Of a stretch of DNA of 64,000 nt, positions 31,235-38,672 are shown one piece after another. The DNA is from Acholeplasma granularum ATCC 19168. Its GTDB lineage: Bacteria; Bacillota_I; Bacilli_A; Acholeplasmatales; Acholeplasmataceae. The translations under genes were made by a program, and so were the position numbers. The DNA lies in assembly GCF_000526235.1 (NCBI RefSeq), contig NZ_JAFR01000007.1, forward strand, positions 1-64,000, read 5' to 3'. Under the pieces are notes generated by a model. That model saw nothing but the letters and a program-made list of their open reading frames with translations. It had not been told where the DNA came from and did no database searches. Every line of letters starts with the position of its first letter. The first letter of the stretch is position 1.

Positions 31235-32437
31235 ATGGAATTGTTAAGTATAGGAGTTATTTTAATATTAGGTTTTTTAGCGGGTATAATTTTTGATAAA
31301 ATTAAACTGCCTAAAATAATAGGAATGATTGTTGTAGGCATATTTATTGGTCCATCTTTTTTGAATATAATTGATGACTCTATTTTAAACATATCCACTC
31401 ACTTAAGGATGATTGCTTTAATAATCATTCTTACCAGATCTGGGTTATCATTGGATATTAAAAAGTTTAAACAAATTGGTAGACCAGCAATTTTAATGTG
31501 CTTTGTTCCTGCAATATTTGAGATTATTGGTGTTGTAATATTTGCTACTTTACTACTAAATATTAATATCTTTGAATCTATTTTGCTTGGATCTGTACTT
31601 GCTGCTGTCTCTCCTGCAATTGTTATACCTAGAATGATTGATTTAAAAAATAAGGGATATGGAGTAAGTAAAAATATTCCAGAACTTATCATGGCCGGTG
31701 CATCTGCTGATGACATTTTTGTCATTGCACTTTTTTATGCTGTATTAAATTTATTAAAAGGTGGTAATTTAAGTTTAATGAATATCATTAACATACCAAT
31801 TTCCATTATTTTAGGTATACTTTTGGGTATTATAATTGGTTTTATTCTAAGTACATTATTTACTAAATTTAAATTTGATATTATATTTATAACTTTAATC
31901 GTTTTAAGTACGTCTTTTATAATGATTGGGGTAGAAATATTGTTGGTGGATTATTTAAGTATCTCTGCACTCTTAGCTATTATTAGTTTAGCTATGACTC
32001 TATTTATAAAACATGAAAAACTTGCAGTAAAATTAGAGATAAACTATCAAGGAATGTGGAAATTTTTTGAAATATTATTGTTTGTCTTAGTTGGAATATC
32101 AGTGGATATCAACTATGCACTTAGTCAAGGGTTCACACCAATTTTAATTATACTTATAGGTTTAACATTTAGAATGATTGGTGTATATGTTTCATTACTT
32201 TTTACTGATTTTAATTTTAAAGAAAAAATGTTTATTATGGTTTCATATATTCCAAAAGCTACAGTCCAAGCATCCATTGGTGGACTTGCTTTAGCTAGTG
32301 GACTTCAAATAGGTGCTTTAGTACTTACAACAGCTGTGTTATCTATATTAATTACTGCCCCACTGGGTGCATTAATAATTGATAACACGCATCATATAAC
32401 ATTAAATAAATTATCATACGATGTCGATTCATTATAA
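31235..32437 (+). CDS. CPA2-family cation:proton antiporter
   Basis: ATG 31235 is preferred over the TTG at 31226 as start. The roughly 400-residue protein has about twelve to thirteen membrane segments and the family features of Na+/H+ or K+/H+ exchangers of the KefB/NapA type. These include KIIGMIVVGIFIGPSFLN, the core LGSVLAAVSPAIVIPRMI, and a paired-acid region AGASADDIFVIALFYAV carrying two Asp (about residue 157). No cytoplasmic TrkA-N or TrkA-C domain is attached, so it is an ungated short form. Ion specificity is not readable. Confidence 0.85.
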   Translation: MELLSIGVILILGFLAGIIFDKIKLPKIIGMIVVGIFIGPSFLNIIDDSILNISTHLRMIALIIILTRSGLSLDIKKFKQIGRPAILMCFVPAIFEIIGVVIFATLLLNINIFESILLGSVLAAVSPAIVIPRMIDLKNKGYGVSKNIPELIMAGASADDIFVIALFYAVLNLLKGGNLSLMNIINIPISIILGILLGIIIGFILSTLFTKFKFDIIFITLIVLSTSFIMIGVEILLVDYLSISALLAIISLAMTLFIKHEKLAVKLEINYQGMWKFFEILLFVLVGISVDINYALSQGFTPILIILIGLTFRMIGVYVSLLFTDFNFKEKMFIMVSYIPKATVQASIGGLALASGLQIGALVLTTAVLSILITAPLGALIIDNTHHITLNKLSYDVDSL

Positions 32438-32457
32438 ATGAAGTTATTTTTTACATA

Positions 32458-32466
32458 TGCTATAAT
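32458..32466 (+). promoter_or_regulatory. Extended -10 promoter of the GGDEF gene
   Basis: TGCTATAAT lies 58 bases before the ATG at 32525. Confidence 0.55.
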
Positions 32467-32524
32467 TTATTTATTCACAATAAATTATAATTAAATAGTT
32501 TATCGTAATTAGGGGAGACTAATT

Positions 32525-33622
32525 ATGAAAATCAGTCAAGAGATGTTAGATTTATTTTTTACTGATAATAAAAAGAGTTTATATTTTTCCAATCTAAAGA
32601 TTATCAGAGGAATGTTATTTTTTTTAATGATTTTTATTTCAATGTTTTCATTTGCTTCATTTCATCTATTAGAAAATCAGTTTAGAGTTAATCGTTTATT
32701 AATTATATTTTTGACTGTTTTTATATTTTATTTAAGTATATATATATTAATTATAAAATTAATTAAGCATAATATAAATATAGAGTTTCTAAATGTAATT
32801 ATCAATTACACCATCATTTTAACTTTACTTGCATCAATAATAATTATTGCAATTTTTATTGCACCAATTACTACAAGACCTACATTTTTTTTGTTGATAA
32901 ATGTATTAACGCCTTCAATGTTTATTTTAAGTAGAAAAGAAATTATATCCATTAATCTTGTTACTTCATGTGTATTTTTATTATTATCATATTTATTTAG
33001 GCAAGATGCCTTCATTGATGATTCATATATAGCTATAGGAAGCATTGTTATAGGTTTACCATATAATTTATTATTCTATAGAATAAAAATGGAAGATGCA
33101 TATATTAAAAAATTATATTATTTACAAGCTTATCAGGATACTTTAAGTGATTTACCGAATAGAAGAGCATTTTTAGCTAAAATTCAAACTTCACTAAATA
33201 ATTTTAATGATAACACCTTATTGTTTGCTATATTAGATTTAGATAATTTTAAAAATATTAATGATAAATATGGGCATACATTTGGAGATTATATTATTAA
33301 AGAGTATTCTTTAAGACTACGTAATTTTTCTGATGAAAATCAAATTTTTGTATCTAGAATCGGTGGCGACGAGTTTATTTTATTTGGTCTAAATTATCCT
33401 GAAAAAAAGGCTAAAGAACTCTTGCAAGAAATTGTTGATAGAACAAGATTGTTTTCGTTTAATAATGATGTCAAAATTTCAATTAGTATTGGATCTTTTT
33501 TTACAAGAAACCCTAAAAAATATGTATTTGATGAAATATTTAATATTGCAGATGAGTCTTTATATAAAGTAAAAACTACAACAAAAAATAATTATGAAAT
33601 TATAATTGATAAAACAGATTAG
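32525..33622 (+). CDS. Membrane-bound GGDEF diguanylate cyclase
   Basis: Six hydrophobic segments fill residues about 28-185 without a known sensor fold. The last 170 residues form a GGDEF domain: DTLSDLPNRRAFLAKI opens it, LDLDNFKNINDKYGHTFGDYII gives the metal-binding Asp and the nucleotide loop, and SRIGGDEFILFG carries the intact active-site motif. SISIGSFF and DESLYKVKTTTKN follow. The enzyme should make cyclic di-GMP from GTP. No inhibitory RxxD site is evident just before GGDEF. AGGGGAG precedes the ATG. I see no EAL, HD-GYP or PilZ partner in the window. Confidence 0.88.
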   Translation: MKISQEMLDLFFTDNKKSLYFSNLKIIRGMLFFLMIFISMFSFASFHLLENQFRVNRLLIIFLTVFIFYLSIYILIIKLIKHNINIEFLNVIINYTIILTLLASIIIIAIFIAPITTRPTFFLLINVLTPSMFILSRKEIISINLVTSCVFLLLSYLFRQDAFIDDSYIAIGSIVIGLPYNLLFYRIKMEDAYIKKLYYLQAYQDTLSDLPNRRAFLAKIQTSLNNFNDNTLLFAILDLDNFKNINDKYGHTFGDYIIKEYSLRLRNFSDENQIFVSRIGGDEFILFGLNYPEKKAKELLQEIVDRTRLFSFNNDVKISISIGSFFTRNPKKYVFDEIFNIADESLYKVKTTTKNNYEIIIDKTD

Positions 33623-33643
33623 ATTAATTGATCTGTTTTTTTT
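33611..33643 (+). terminator. Terminator overlapping the GGDEF stop codon
   Basis: AAACAGAT and ATCTGTTT pair across an 11-base loop, followed by a T run. The 5' arm lies in the last codons of the gene. Confidence 0.75.
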
Positions 33644-33659
33644 AAAATATGAACTTTAA

Positions 33660-33668
33660 TGTTATAAT
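33660..33668 (+). promoter_or_regulatory. Extended -10 promoter of the cyclophilin gene
   Basis: TGTTATAAT lies 33 bases before the ATG at 33702. Confidence 0.55.
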
Positions 33669-33701
33669 TTAGAAAGACAATATTTATAGAGGAAAAAGCG
33701 C

Positions 33702-34328
33702 ATGAAAAAGACATTAATTTTATTATTTATTTTAGGAGTATCACTCATACTTATCGGTTGTGATAATAAAGAAATCGAAAACCCTGATGATTTAAGTAAT
33801 TTAGAATATTATAACTATTTAAAGGATACAAATCCTGTGATTACTATAACTGTTAAGGATTACGGTGTTATGAAGGCTCAACTTTTTTATGAAGTTGCTG
33901 AAAACACTGTGAATAATATGATTGATTATATTGCAGATAACTCATACGAAAACAGTAGTTTTCATCGTGTGATTAAAGATTTTATGATTCAAGGTGGTAT
34001 GATAGAATATGTAAAAAATCCAATTAGGGGAGAATTTTCACTAAATGGATTTGAAAATGATTTAAAACATACAAGAGGGGTACTATCGATGGCAAGAACT
34101 GGAGAAGTCAATAGTGCAACTTCACAATTTTTTATAGTACATAAGGAAACTGATTTTTTAGATGGTCGATATGCATCATTTGGTGGTTTAATTTATGGTT
34201 TTGATGTACTTGATAAAATAGCTAATTTAGCAACAAATTCATCAGATTCTCCACTTAATAAAGTTATTATCGAAAATATTACAGTTGAATATAATGGATA
34301 TGTACCAAAAACTGTAATATATAACTAA
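33702..34328 (+). CDS. Cyclophilin-type peptidyl-prolyl isomerase lipoprotein
   Basis: A signal with lipobox LIGC (Cys20) anchors the 208-residue protein outside the membrane. The rest is a cyclophilin domain. It has SSFHRVIKDFMIQGG (family FHRVIxxFMIQGGD, with the catalytic Arg), LSMARTGEVNSATSQFFIVH (family MANxGPNTNGSQFFI) and LDGRYASFGGLIYGFDVLDKIA. It should speed proline isomerisation in exported proteins, of which this region encodes several. AGAGGAAAAA precedes the ATG. Confidence 0.9.
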   Translation: MKKTLILLFILGVSLILIGCDNKEIENPDDLSNLEYYNYLKDTNPVITITVKDYGVMKAQLFYEVAENTVNNMIDYIADNSYENSSFHRVIKDFMIQGGMIEYVKNPIRGEFSLNGFENDLKHTRGVLSMARTGEVNSATSQFFIVHKETDFLDGRYASFGGLIYGFDVLDKIANLATNSSDSPLNKVIIENITVEYNGYVPKTVIYN

Positions 34329-34343
34329 ATGATAAGTTTAATT

Positions 34344-34370
34344 ATAACCAGTAAGTCACTGGTTATTTTT
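34344..34370 (+). terminator. Terminator after the cyclophilin gene
   Basis: ATAACCAGT-aagtc-ACTGGTTAT followed by TTTTT. Confidence 0.85.
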
Positions 34371-34466
34371 ATTTAAGTACGAATTAAAAAATATTTTAAG
34401 TTTAGACTTAACAAATTAATTATAATATGGTAATATAGTTATATACAATGAAACGAGGTATTTACT

Positions 34467-35285
34467 ATGAACTGGTTTATGTCTTTAGATTTATGGATTC
34501 AAGCACTCTTGGGTGGATTATTTACCTGGTTTGTAACAGCTTTAGGTGCAAGCTTAGTATTCTTTTTTAAAAATATTAGTAAAAATATATTAGGAATGAT
34601 GTATGGTGTAGCGTCAGGAGTTATGGTTGCTGCAAGTTTTTGGTCATTACTATCTCCTGGTATTGAAATTGCTGAATCACAAGGAAAAATTGCATGGTTG
34701 GTTGCAGCAATAGGTTTTGGACTTGGAGGCTTGTTTTTGTTTGGTGCAGATAAAATAATTCCACATATGCATTTTGGTAAAGATAATGTTAGAGAAGGCT
34801 TAACAACCAAAATGAAAAGGACTATTTTATTAGTTTTTTCAATTACTTTGCATAATATTCCTGAAGGACTGGCTATTGGTGTTGCATTTGGAGCAATTGG
34901 TTTAACAACAGGATCAGTAGAGTCAGCAACTATTGCAGCAATGGTCTTAGCTTTAGGTATTGGTATTCAAAACTTTCCTGAAGGGGCTGCGGTATCTATT
35001 CCTTTATCACATGAAAAAATGGGACGATTTAAGGCATTTATGTGGGGGCAAGCTTCTGCATTAGTGGAACCATTATTTGCTGTTTTAGGAGCAATTTTAG
35101 TAACACAAATGACAGTGATTTTACCATATGCACTAGCATTTGCTGCAGGTGCGATGATTTATGTTGTAGTCGAAGAGCTTATACCTGAAGCTCAGGAAAA
35201 TGCAAATTCAGGTACACATTATGCAGTTTTTGGATTTATGGTAGGTTTCATCATTATGATGATACTTGACGTAGCTTTAGGTTAA
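34467..35285 (+). CDS. ZIP-family metal transporter
   Basis: The 272-residue protein has eight membrane segments and the ZIP signature in the fourth and fifth: LHNIPEGLAIGVAFG and GIQNFPEGAAVSIPL. In these, His, Asn, Pro and Glu form the binuclear metal site; the second helix has Gln-Asn where some members have His-Asn. A histidine-bearing loop (PHMHFGK) lies between helices three and four. It resembles the GufA branch, which imports Zn or other divalent metals. GAGG precedes the ATG. It is monocistronic, with terminators on both sides. A CDF exporter lies 1.7 kb downstream. Confidence 0.9.
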   Translation: MNWFMSLDLWIQALLGGLFTWFVTALGASLVFFFKNISKNILGMMYGVASGVMVAASFWSLLSPGIEIAESQGKIAWLVAAIGFGLGGLFLFGADKIIPHMHFGKDNVREGLTTKMKRTILLVFSITLHNIPEGLAIGVAFGAIGLTTGSVESATIAAMVLALGIGIQNFPEGAAVSIPLSHEKMGRFKAFMWGQASALVEPLFAVLGAILVTQMTVILPYALAFAAGAMIYVVVEELIPEAQENANSGTHYAVFGFMVGFIIMMILDVALG

Positions 35286-35320
35286 AGGTAAATTATTAAT
35301 AATCAACCAAAATATATTTT

Positions 35321-35351
35321 AAAAAAGGACATCAAAAAGATGTCTTTTTTT
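35321..35351 (+). terminator. Terminator after the ZIP gene
   Basis: AAAAAAGGACATC-aaaaa-GATGTCTTTTTTT, a perfect stem with a T tract. Confidence 0.88.
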
Positions 35352-35401
35352 ATCTAAAATAACTTTATATGAACATTTATTCATAATTACTATAACTTTG
35401 C

Positions 35402-35430
35402 TTGACAAACACATTATTAAGTCTTAAGAT
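35402..35430 (+). promoter_or_regulatory. Promoter of the MaoC-FabK operon
   Basis: TTGACA, 17 bases and TAAGAT give a classical sigma-A promoter. The start of transcription would fall near 35437, so the in-frame ATG at 35433 cannot be the gene start. Confidence 0.65.
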
Positions 35431-35483
35431 AGATGTGTAAATACAATTCAAACATAAAAATTAATAGAAGAGGAATGATAAAA

Positions 35484-35918
35484 ATGCATGGAAAAACAAT
35501 TGATGAAATGTATGTTGGTCAATTTGCTTTATTAGAAAAAAAGATTACAGATGCCGATGTATATATATTTGCTGGAGTTACTGGTGATATGAACCCAGTA
35601 CACTTAGATGACTTATATGCGAGTTGTTCTATTTTTCAACAAAGAATAGCTCATGGAGGTTTAGTTTCAGGTTTATTTTCGACAGTTTTAGGAACAGTTC
35701 TACCGGGAATAGGAACTATTTACTTAAAACAAGAATCTAAATTTGTAAGACCAGTTTTTATAGATGATACAGTACATATTAAAGTTGAAGTAACTAGTTT
35801 AGATCCTATAAAAAACAGAGCAACGCTTTCTACAATAGCTACTAATCAACATAATGAAAAAGTAATCATAGGTGAAGCTGTTGTGATGCCACCTAGAAAG
35901 GAAGAAAGTAATGAATAA
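35484..35918 (+). CDS. MaoC-like (R)-hydroxyacyl dehydratase
   Basis: The ATG at 35484 is chosen because AGAGG lies before it and the promoter excludes the one at 35433; ATG 35475 is an alternative. The roughly 144-residue hot-dog protein has FAGVTGDMNPVHLDD, the MaoC/PhaJ active site in which Asp and His hydrate or dehydrate a double bond. RIAHGGLVSGLFSTVL follows, then YLKQESKFVRPVFIDDTV. Its stop overlaps the enoyl-ACP reductase gene, so it probably supplies the dehydration step of fatty-acid elongation, in place of FabZ. That role is inference from neighbours. Confidence 0.82.
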   Translation: MHGKTIDEMYVGQFALLEKKITDADVYIFAGVTGDMNPVHLDDLYASCSIFQQRIAHGGLVSGLFSTVLGTVLPGIGTIYLKQESKFVRPVFIDDTVHIKVEVTSLDPIKNRATLSTIATNQHNEKVIIGEAVVMPPRKEESNE

Positions 35919-36840
35919 TATAAATAAACTATTAGGTATTAAATATCCGGTTATACAAGGTGGAATGGCTAATATCGCAACAGCAGAACTTGCTTCAAGT
36001 GTTTCTAATGCTGGGGGACTAGGACTTATTGGTGCTGGTGGCAATGATGTGAACTGGGTACGAGACCAAATACATAAAATTCGAAAGTTAACGGATAAAC
36101 CATTTGGAGTAAATATCATGTTAATGAGTCCACACGCAAGTGATATTGCACAAATGTTAATAGAAGAAAACGTAAAAGTAGTTACAACAGGTGCAGGAAA
36201 TCCTGTACCATACATGGAAGCATGGAAAAAAGCTAATATGATTGTTATTCCAGTAATTCCATCTGTTAAACTTGCGATGAGAGTTGAAAAAGCAGGTGCT
36301 GATGCAATCATTGCTGAAGGAATGGAAGCGGGCGGGCATATTGGAAAACTTACAACTATGGCTATGATTCCTCAAATAGCTGATGCTGTAAATATACCAG
36401 TAATTGCTGCAGGTGGTATTGCAGATAAAAGAGGTGTACTCGCAAGTTTTGCATTAGGTGCTAAAGGCGTTCAAATTGGTACTGTTTTACTGGCAACTAA
36501 AGAATGTCCAATACATGAGAATTATAAAAAATTAGTTGTTGATGCAACAGATACAGATACGATTATTACTGGTCCGGAAAAAGCACCAGTTCGTGTCATT
36601 AAAAATCAAATGGCTGTAAGTTATGTTAACCTTATTAAATCTGGAGCTAGTTTTGAGGAGTTAGAAAATTTAACATTAGGTTCTCTTAAAAAGGCAGTTT
36701 ATGAAGGTAATATTGAAAATGGTTCTTTTATGGCTGGTCAAATTTCTGGTTTAGTAAAAGAAATAAGAACTGTTAAAGAAGTCTTAGATGATATGTTTTT
36801 AGAAGTAGATAAGTATAAAGATAGCTTACATGTACTCTAA
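35911..36840 (+). CDS. fabK: Enoyl-ACP reductase II (FabK-like flavoprotein)
   Basis: The 309-residue FMN TIM-barrel protein starts IKYPVIQGGMANIATAELA and has GGLGLIGAGG. The FabK segment AEGMEAGGHIGKLTTM and the flavin-phosphate loop IPVIAAGGIADKRG with ALGAKGVQIGT follow. FabK reduces enoyl-ACP in the last step of each fatty-acid cycle. Nitronate monooxygenases share the fold, but the EAGGHIGK stretch and the overlap with a dehydratase gene favour FabK. AAGGAAG precedes the ATG, eight bases before the dehydratase stop. Confidence 0.85.
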   Translation: MNNINKLLGIKYPVIQGGMANIATAELASSVSNAGGLGLIGAGGNDVNWVRDQIHKIRKLTDKPFGVNIMLMSPHASDIAQMLIEENVKVVTTGAGNPVPYMEAWKKANMIVIPVIPSVKLAMRVEKAGADAIIAEGMEAGGHIGKLTTMAMIPQIADAVNIPVIAAGGIADKRGVLASFALGAKGVQIGTVLLATKECPIHENYKKLVVDATDTDTIITGPEKAPVRVIKNQMAVSYVNLIKSGASFEELENLTLGSLKKAVYEGNIENGSFMAGQISGLVKEIRTVKEVLDDMFLEVDKYKDSLHVL

Positions 36841-36959
36841 TTTTCCATTATAGTTAAAATGCACATAATTTAAATAAGTTTGTTTTGGTAAAGTAATTAT
36901 TAATTTAATATGATAGAATATGAGATGTATTAGTAACATAGCTACTATTAAATAAAAAT

Positions 36960-36992
36960 GACTGTAAGTACTTAGTGCTTACAGTTTCTTTT
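36960..36992 (+). terminator. Terminator between fabK and the CDF gene
   Basis: ACTGTAAG and CTTACAGT form the stem, extended by GTAC/GTGC inside, with a TTTCTTTT tail. It lies just before the next ribosome binding site, so it could also act as an attenuator of the CDF gene. Confidence 0.7.
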
Positions 36993-37005
36993 GATAAGAG
37001 GATTT

Positions 37006-37884
37006 ATGAAAAAAAATGCTATTCGACATGTAGTCATAATAAGTTTGATAGGAAATATCATACTAACATTAATTAAATTAATATTTGGGTATTTAGGCAA
37101 TTCGGAAAGTTTAATTAGTGATGGAGTAAACTCATTTGTAGATATATTTATTAGTTTAATGCTACTTGTAATATTAAAGGTTGCCCATAAAGATGCAGAT
37201 GATAACCATCCATATGGTCATCAAAAATATGAGGGAATTATTTATTTACTTTTGAGTATAATCATTATAATTGTAGGTTTTTTCTTAGGTTATAGTGGAT
37301 TAATCAATTTGATAGATTATATTAAAGATCCATCTTTATTTATAATTCCTAAATACTTTTCAATATTAGCAGCTAGTGTTTCACTTATAATTAAATTATT
37401 TTTATTTACTATCAACTATAAAACTGCAAAGAAATATCAATCTGTTGCATTATATGGAGATAGTAAAAATCACCTTTTTGATATTTTTTCAACTTTAATT
37501 AGTTTAACTAGTATTATTTTTGCTGTTTCAGGTTTTATTTATTTTGAATCTATCGCTACTATGATAATTGCGATGTTTATACTATATTCAGGTATTAAAA
37601 TGATCAAAGAAGCAATTTCATTTTTAGTAGATGAAGCACCTAAAGAAAATATTGTAGAATCAATTTATGAACATATAATAAAATGTAATGGTGTTATTAA
37701 AATTGATGATTTAAAGGTTAGGAAACATATGAGTGAATTGTATGTAGATGTTGAAATTGCAGTGGATAAGAATTTAAGCTTAAAAGAAGCACATAATATT
37801 GCAGAGAATGTGCATGATCATATAGAAAGTAATTTCGATGTAATTCATTGTATGGTTCATGTAAATCCTTATAAATCAAGATAA
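37006..37884 (+). CDS. Cation diffusion facilitator (CDF) metal exporter
   Basis: ATG 37006 is used because AAGAGG is placed before it; the TTG at 36991 precedes that site. The 292-residue protein has six membrane segments. Metal-site acids lie in SLISDGVNSFVDIF (helix 2, Asp-x-x-x-Asp), DDNHPYGHQKYE follows, and SVALYGDSKNHLFDIFST (helix 5) carries a His-x-x-x-Asp. The C-terminal cytoplasmic domain has the regulatory His and Asp (VRKHMSELYVDVEIAVD). CDF proteins exchange Zn, Fe or Mn for protons. The metal is not certain. Confidence 0.9.
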   Translation: MKKNAIRHVVIISLIGNIILTLIKLIFGYLGNSESLISDGVNSFVDIFISLMLLVILKVAHKDADDNHPYGHQKYEGIIYLLLSIIIIIVGFFLGYSGLINLIDYIKDPSLFIIPKYFSILAASVSLIIKLFLFTINYKTAKKYQSVALYGDSKNHLFDIFSTLISLTSIIFAVSGFIYFESIATMIIAMFILYSGIKMIKEAISFLVDEAPKENIVESIYEHIIKCNGVIKIDDLKVRKHMSELYVDVEIAVDKNLSLKEAHNIAENVHDHIESNFDVIHCMVHVNPYKSR

Positions 37885-37898
37885 ATTACATTAATAAT

Positions 37899-37959
37899 AA
37901 TCCTCAAAAAATATATACATTTTATATTTGATGTATAATCTTAATTTGAGGATTTTTTT
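37899..37959 (+). terminator. Terminator after the CDF gene
   Basis: AATCCTCAAA and TTTGAGGATT enclose a partly paired loop and are followed by TTTTT. Confidence 0.7.
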
Positions 37960-37965
37960 ATAAAA

Positions 37966-37994
37966 AAAACTCATATTAGTTATGAGCTTTTTTA
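37966..37994. terminator. Terminator of the minus-strand LemA operon
   Basis: AAAAACTCATA-ttagt-TATGAGCTTTTTT works on both strands. It lies 13 bases beyond the LemA stop codon. Confidence 0.8.
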
Positions 37995-38006
37995 TTAAAT
38001 ATTATA

Positions 38007-38672
38007 TTAGAAGAATACAGAACGTGCTTGTTCTTTAACTTCTTTAGAAGCTGAAAATGGAATTCTAGTTGTATAATTTGATCTAGCAGCTACAATCATT
38101 TTAGTTGGCCATGCAAATATATCTGCATTCCATCTTAATACTGTATCATTATAAAGTTCTCGTGCAGCGGTAATTTCTTTTTGTAAATAATTATTTTGTT
38201 GCATTGCATCAGCAAGCGCACGATGAGCTTTTAAATCAGGATAAGCTTCAAATGCTACATTGATTGAACGCATTGCACTATCGACATTACCTTGAATTTC
38301 ATTTCTATTTTCTTCATTTGGATGTACACCACTACGAAGAGCTGCTACAGACTTCATAACATCTTTATCTAAATCAATAGACTTTTGAACAATACCTACA
38401 ACGTTTTGTAGAACTTGTACTCTTTGTTCTAGGTAGTTATCGATTTGTGATGCATTGTGTTGAAGACGTTGTTGTAATTGGTTGAAATATTTTTTAGCAT
38501 TAATTTTCATAAATAAGAAAATTAAACCTGGAATAATCCCCAATACCCATAATACGATTTCAAAAATTAATGAACCAACCCCAACCTTTACAGGAAGTTG
38601 TTTTTCAATAACATTGATATCACGTCCGTCTGGATTGACTGGACCTTGTAACTCATCTAATTCATTTCCCAT
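38007..38672 (-). CDS. lemA: LemA-family protein
   Basis: The 221-residue protein has one membrane anchor near residues 33-54 (SLIFEIVLWVLGIIPGLIFLF) followed by the long helical LemA domain. The latter shows QLQQRLQHNASQIDNYLEQRVQVLQN and AFEAYPDLKAHRALADAMQQN with EITAARELYNDTVLRWN, the family's best-conserved segments. Its role is not settled; in other bacteria it is linked to membrane protein turnover and envelope stress. The start follows the partner gene's stop directly, with AAAGGAAT inside that gene, so translation is coupled. Confidence 0.9.
   Translation of the reverse strand: MGNELDELQGPVNPDGRDINVIEKQLPVKVGVGSLIFEIVLWVLGIIPGLIFLFMKINAKKYFNQLQQRLQHNASQIDNYLEQRVQVLQNVVGIVQKSIDLDKDVMKSVAALRSGVHPNEENRNEIQGNVDSAMRSINVAFEAYPDLKAHRALADAMQQNNYLQKEITAARELYNDTVLRWNADIFAWPTKMIVAARSNYTTRIPFSASKEVKEQARSVFF

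Noticed and set aside
35799-36375. Minus-strand frames across the MaoC-FabK junction
   Set aside because: They are antisense to two clear enzymes, with no promoter or ribosome binding site, and their composition is that of antisense frames.
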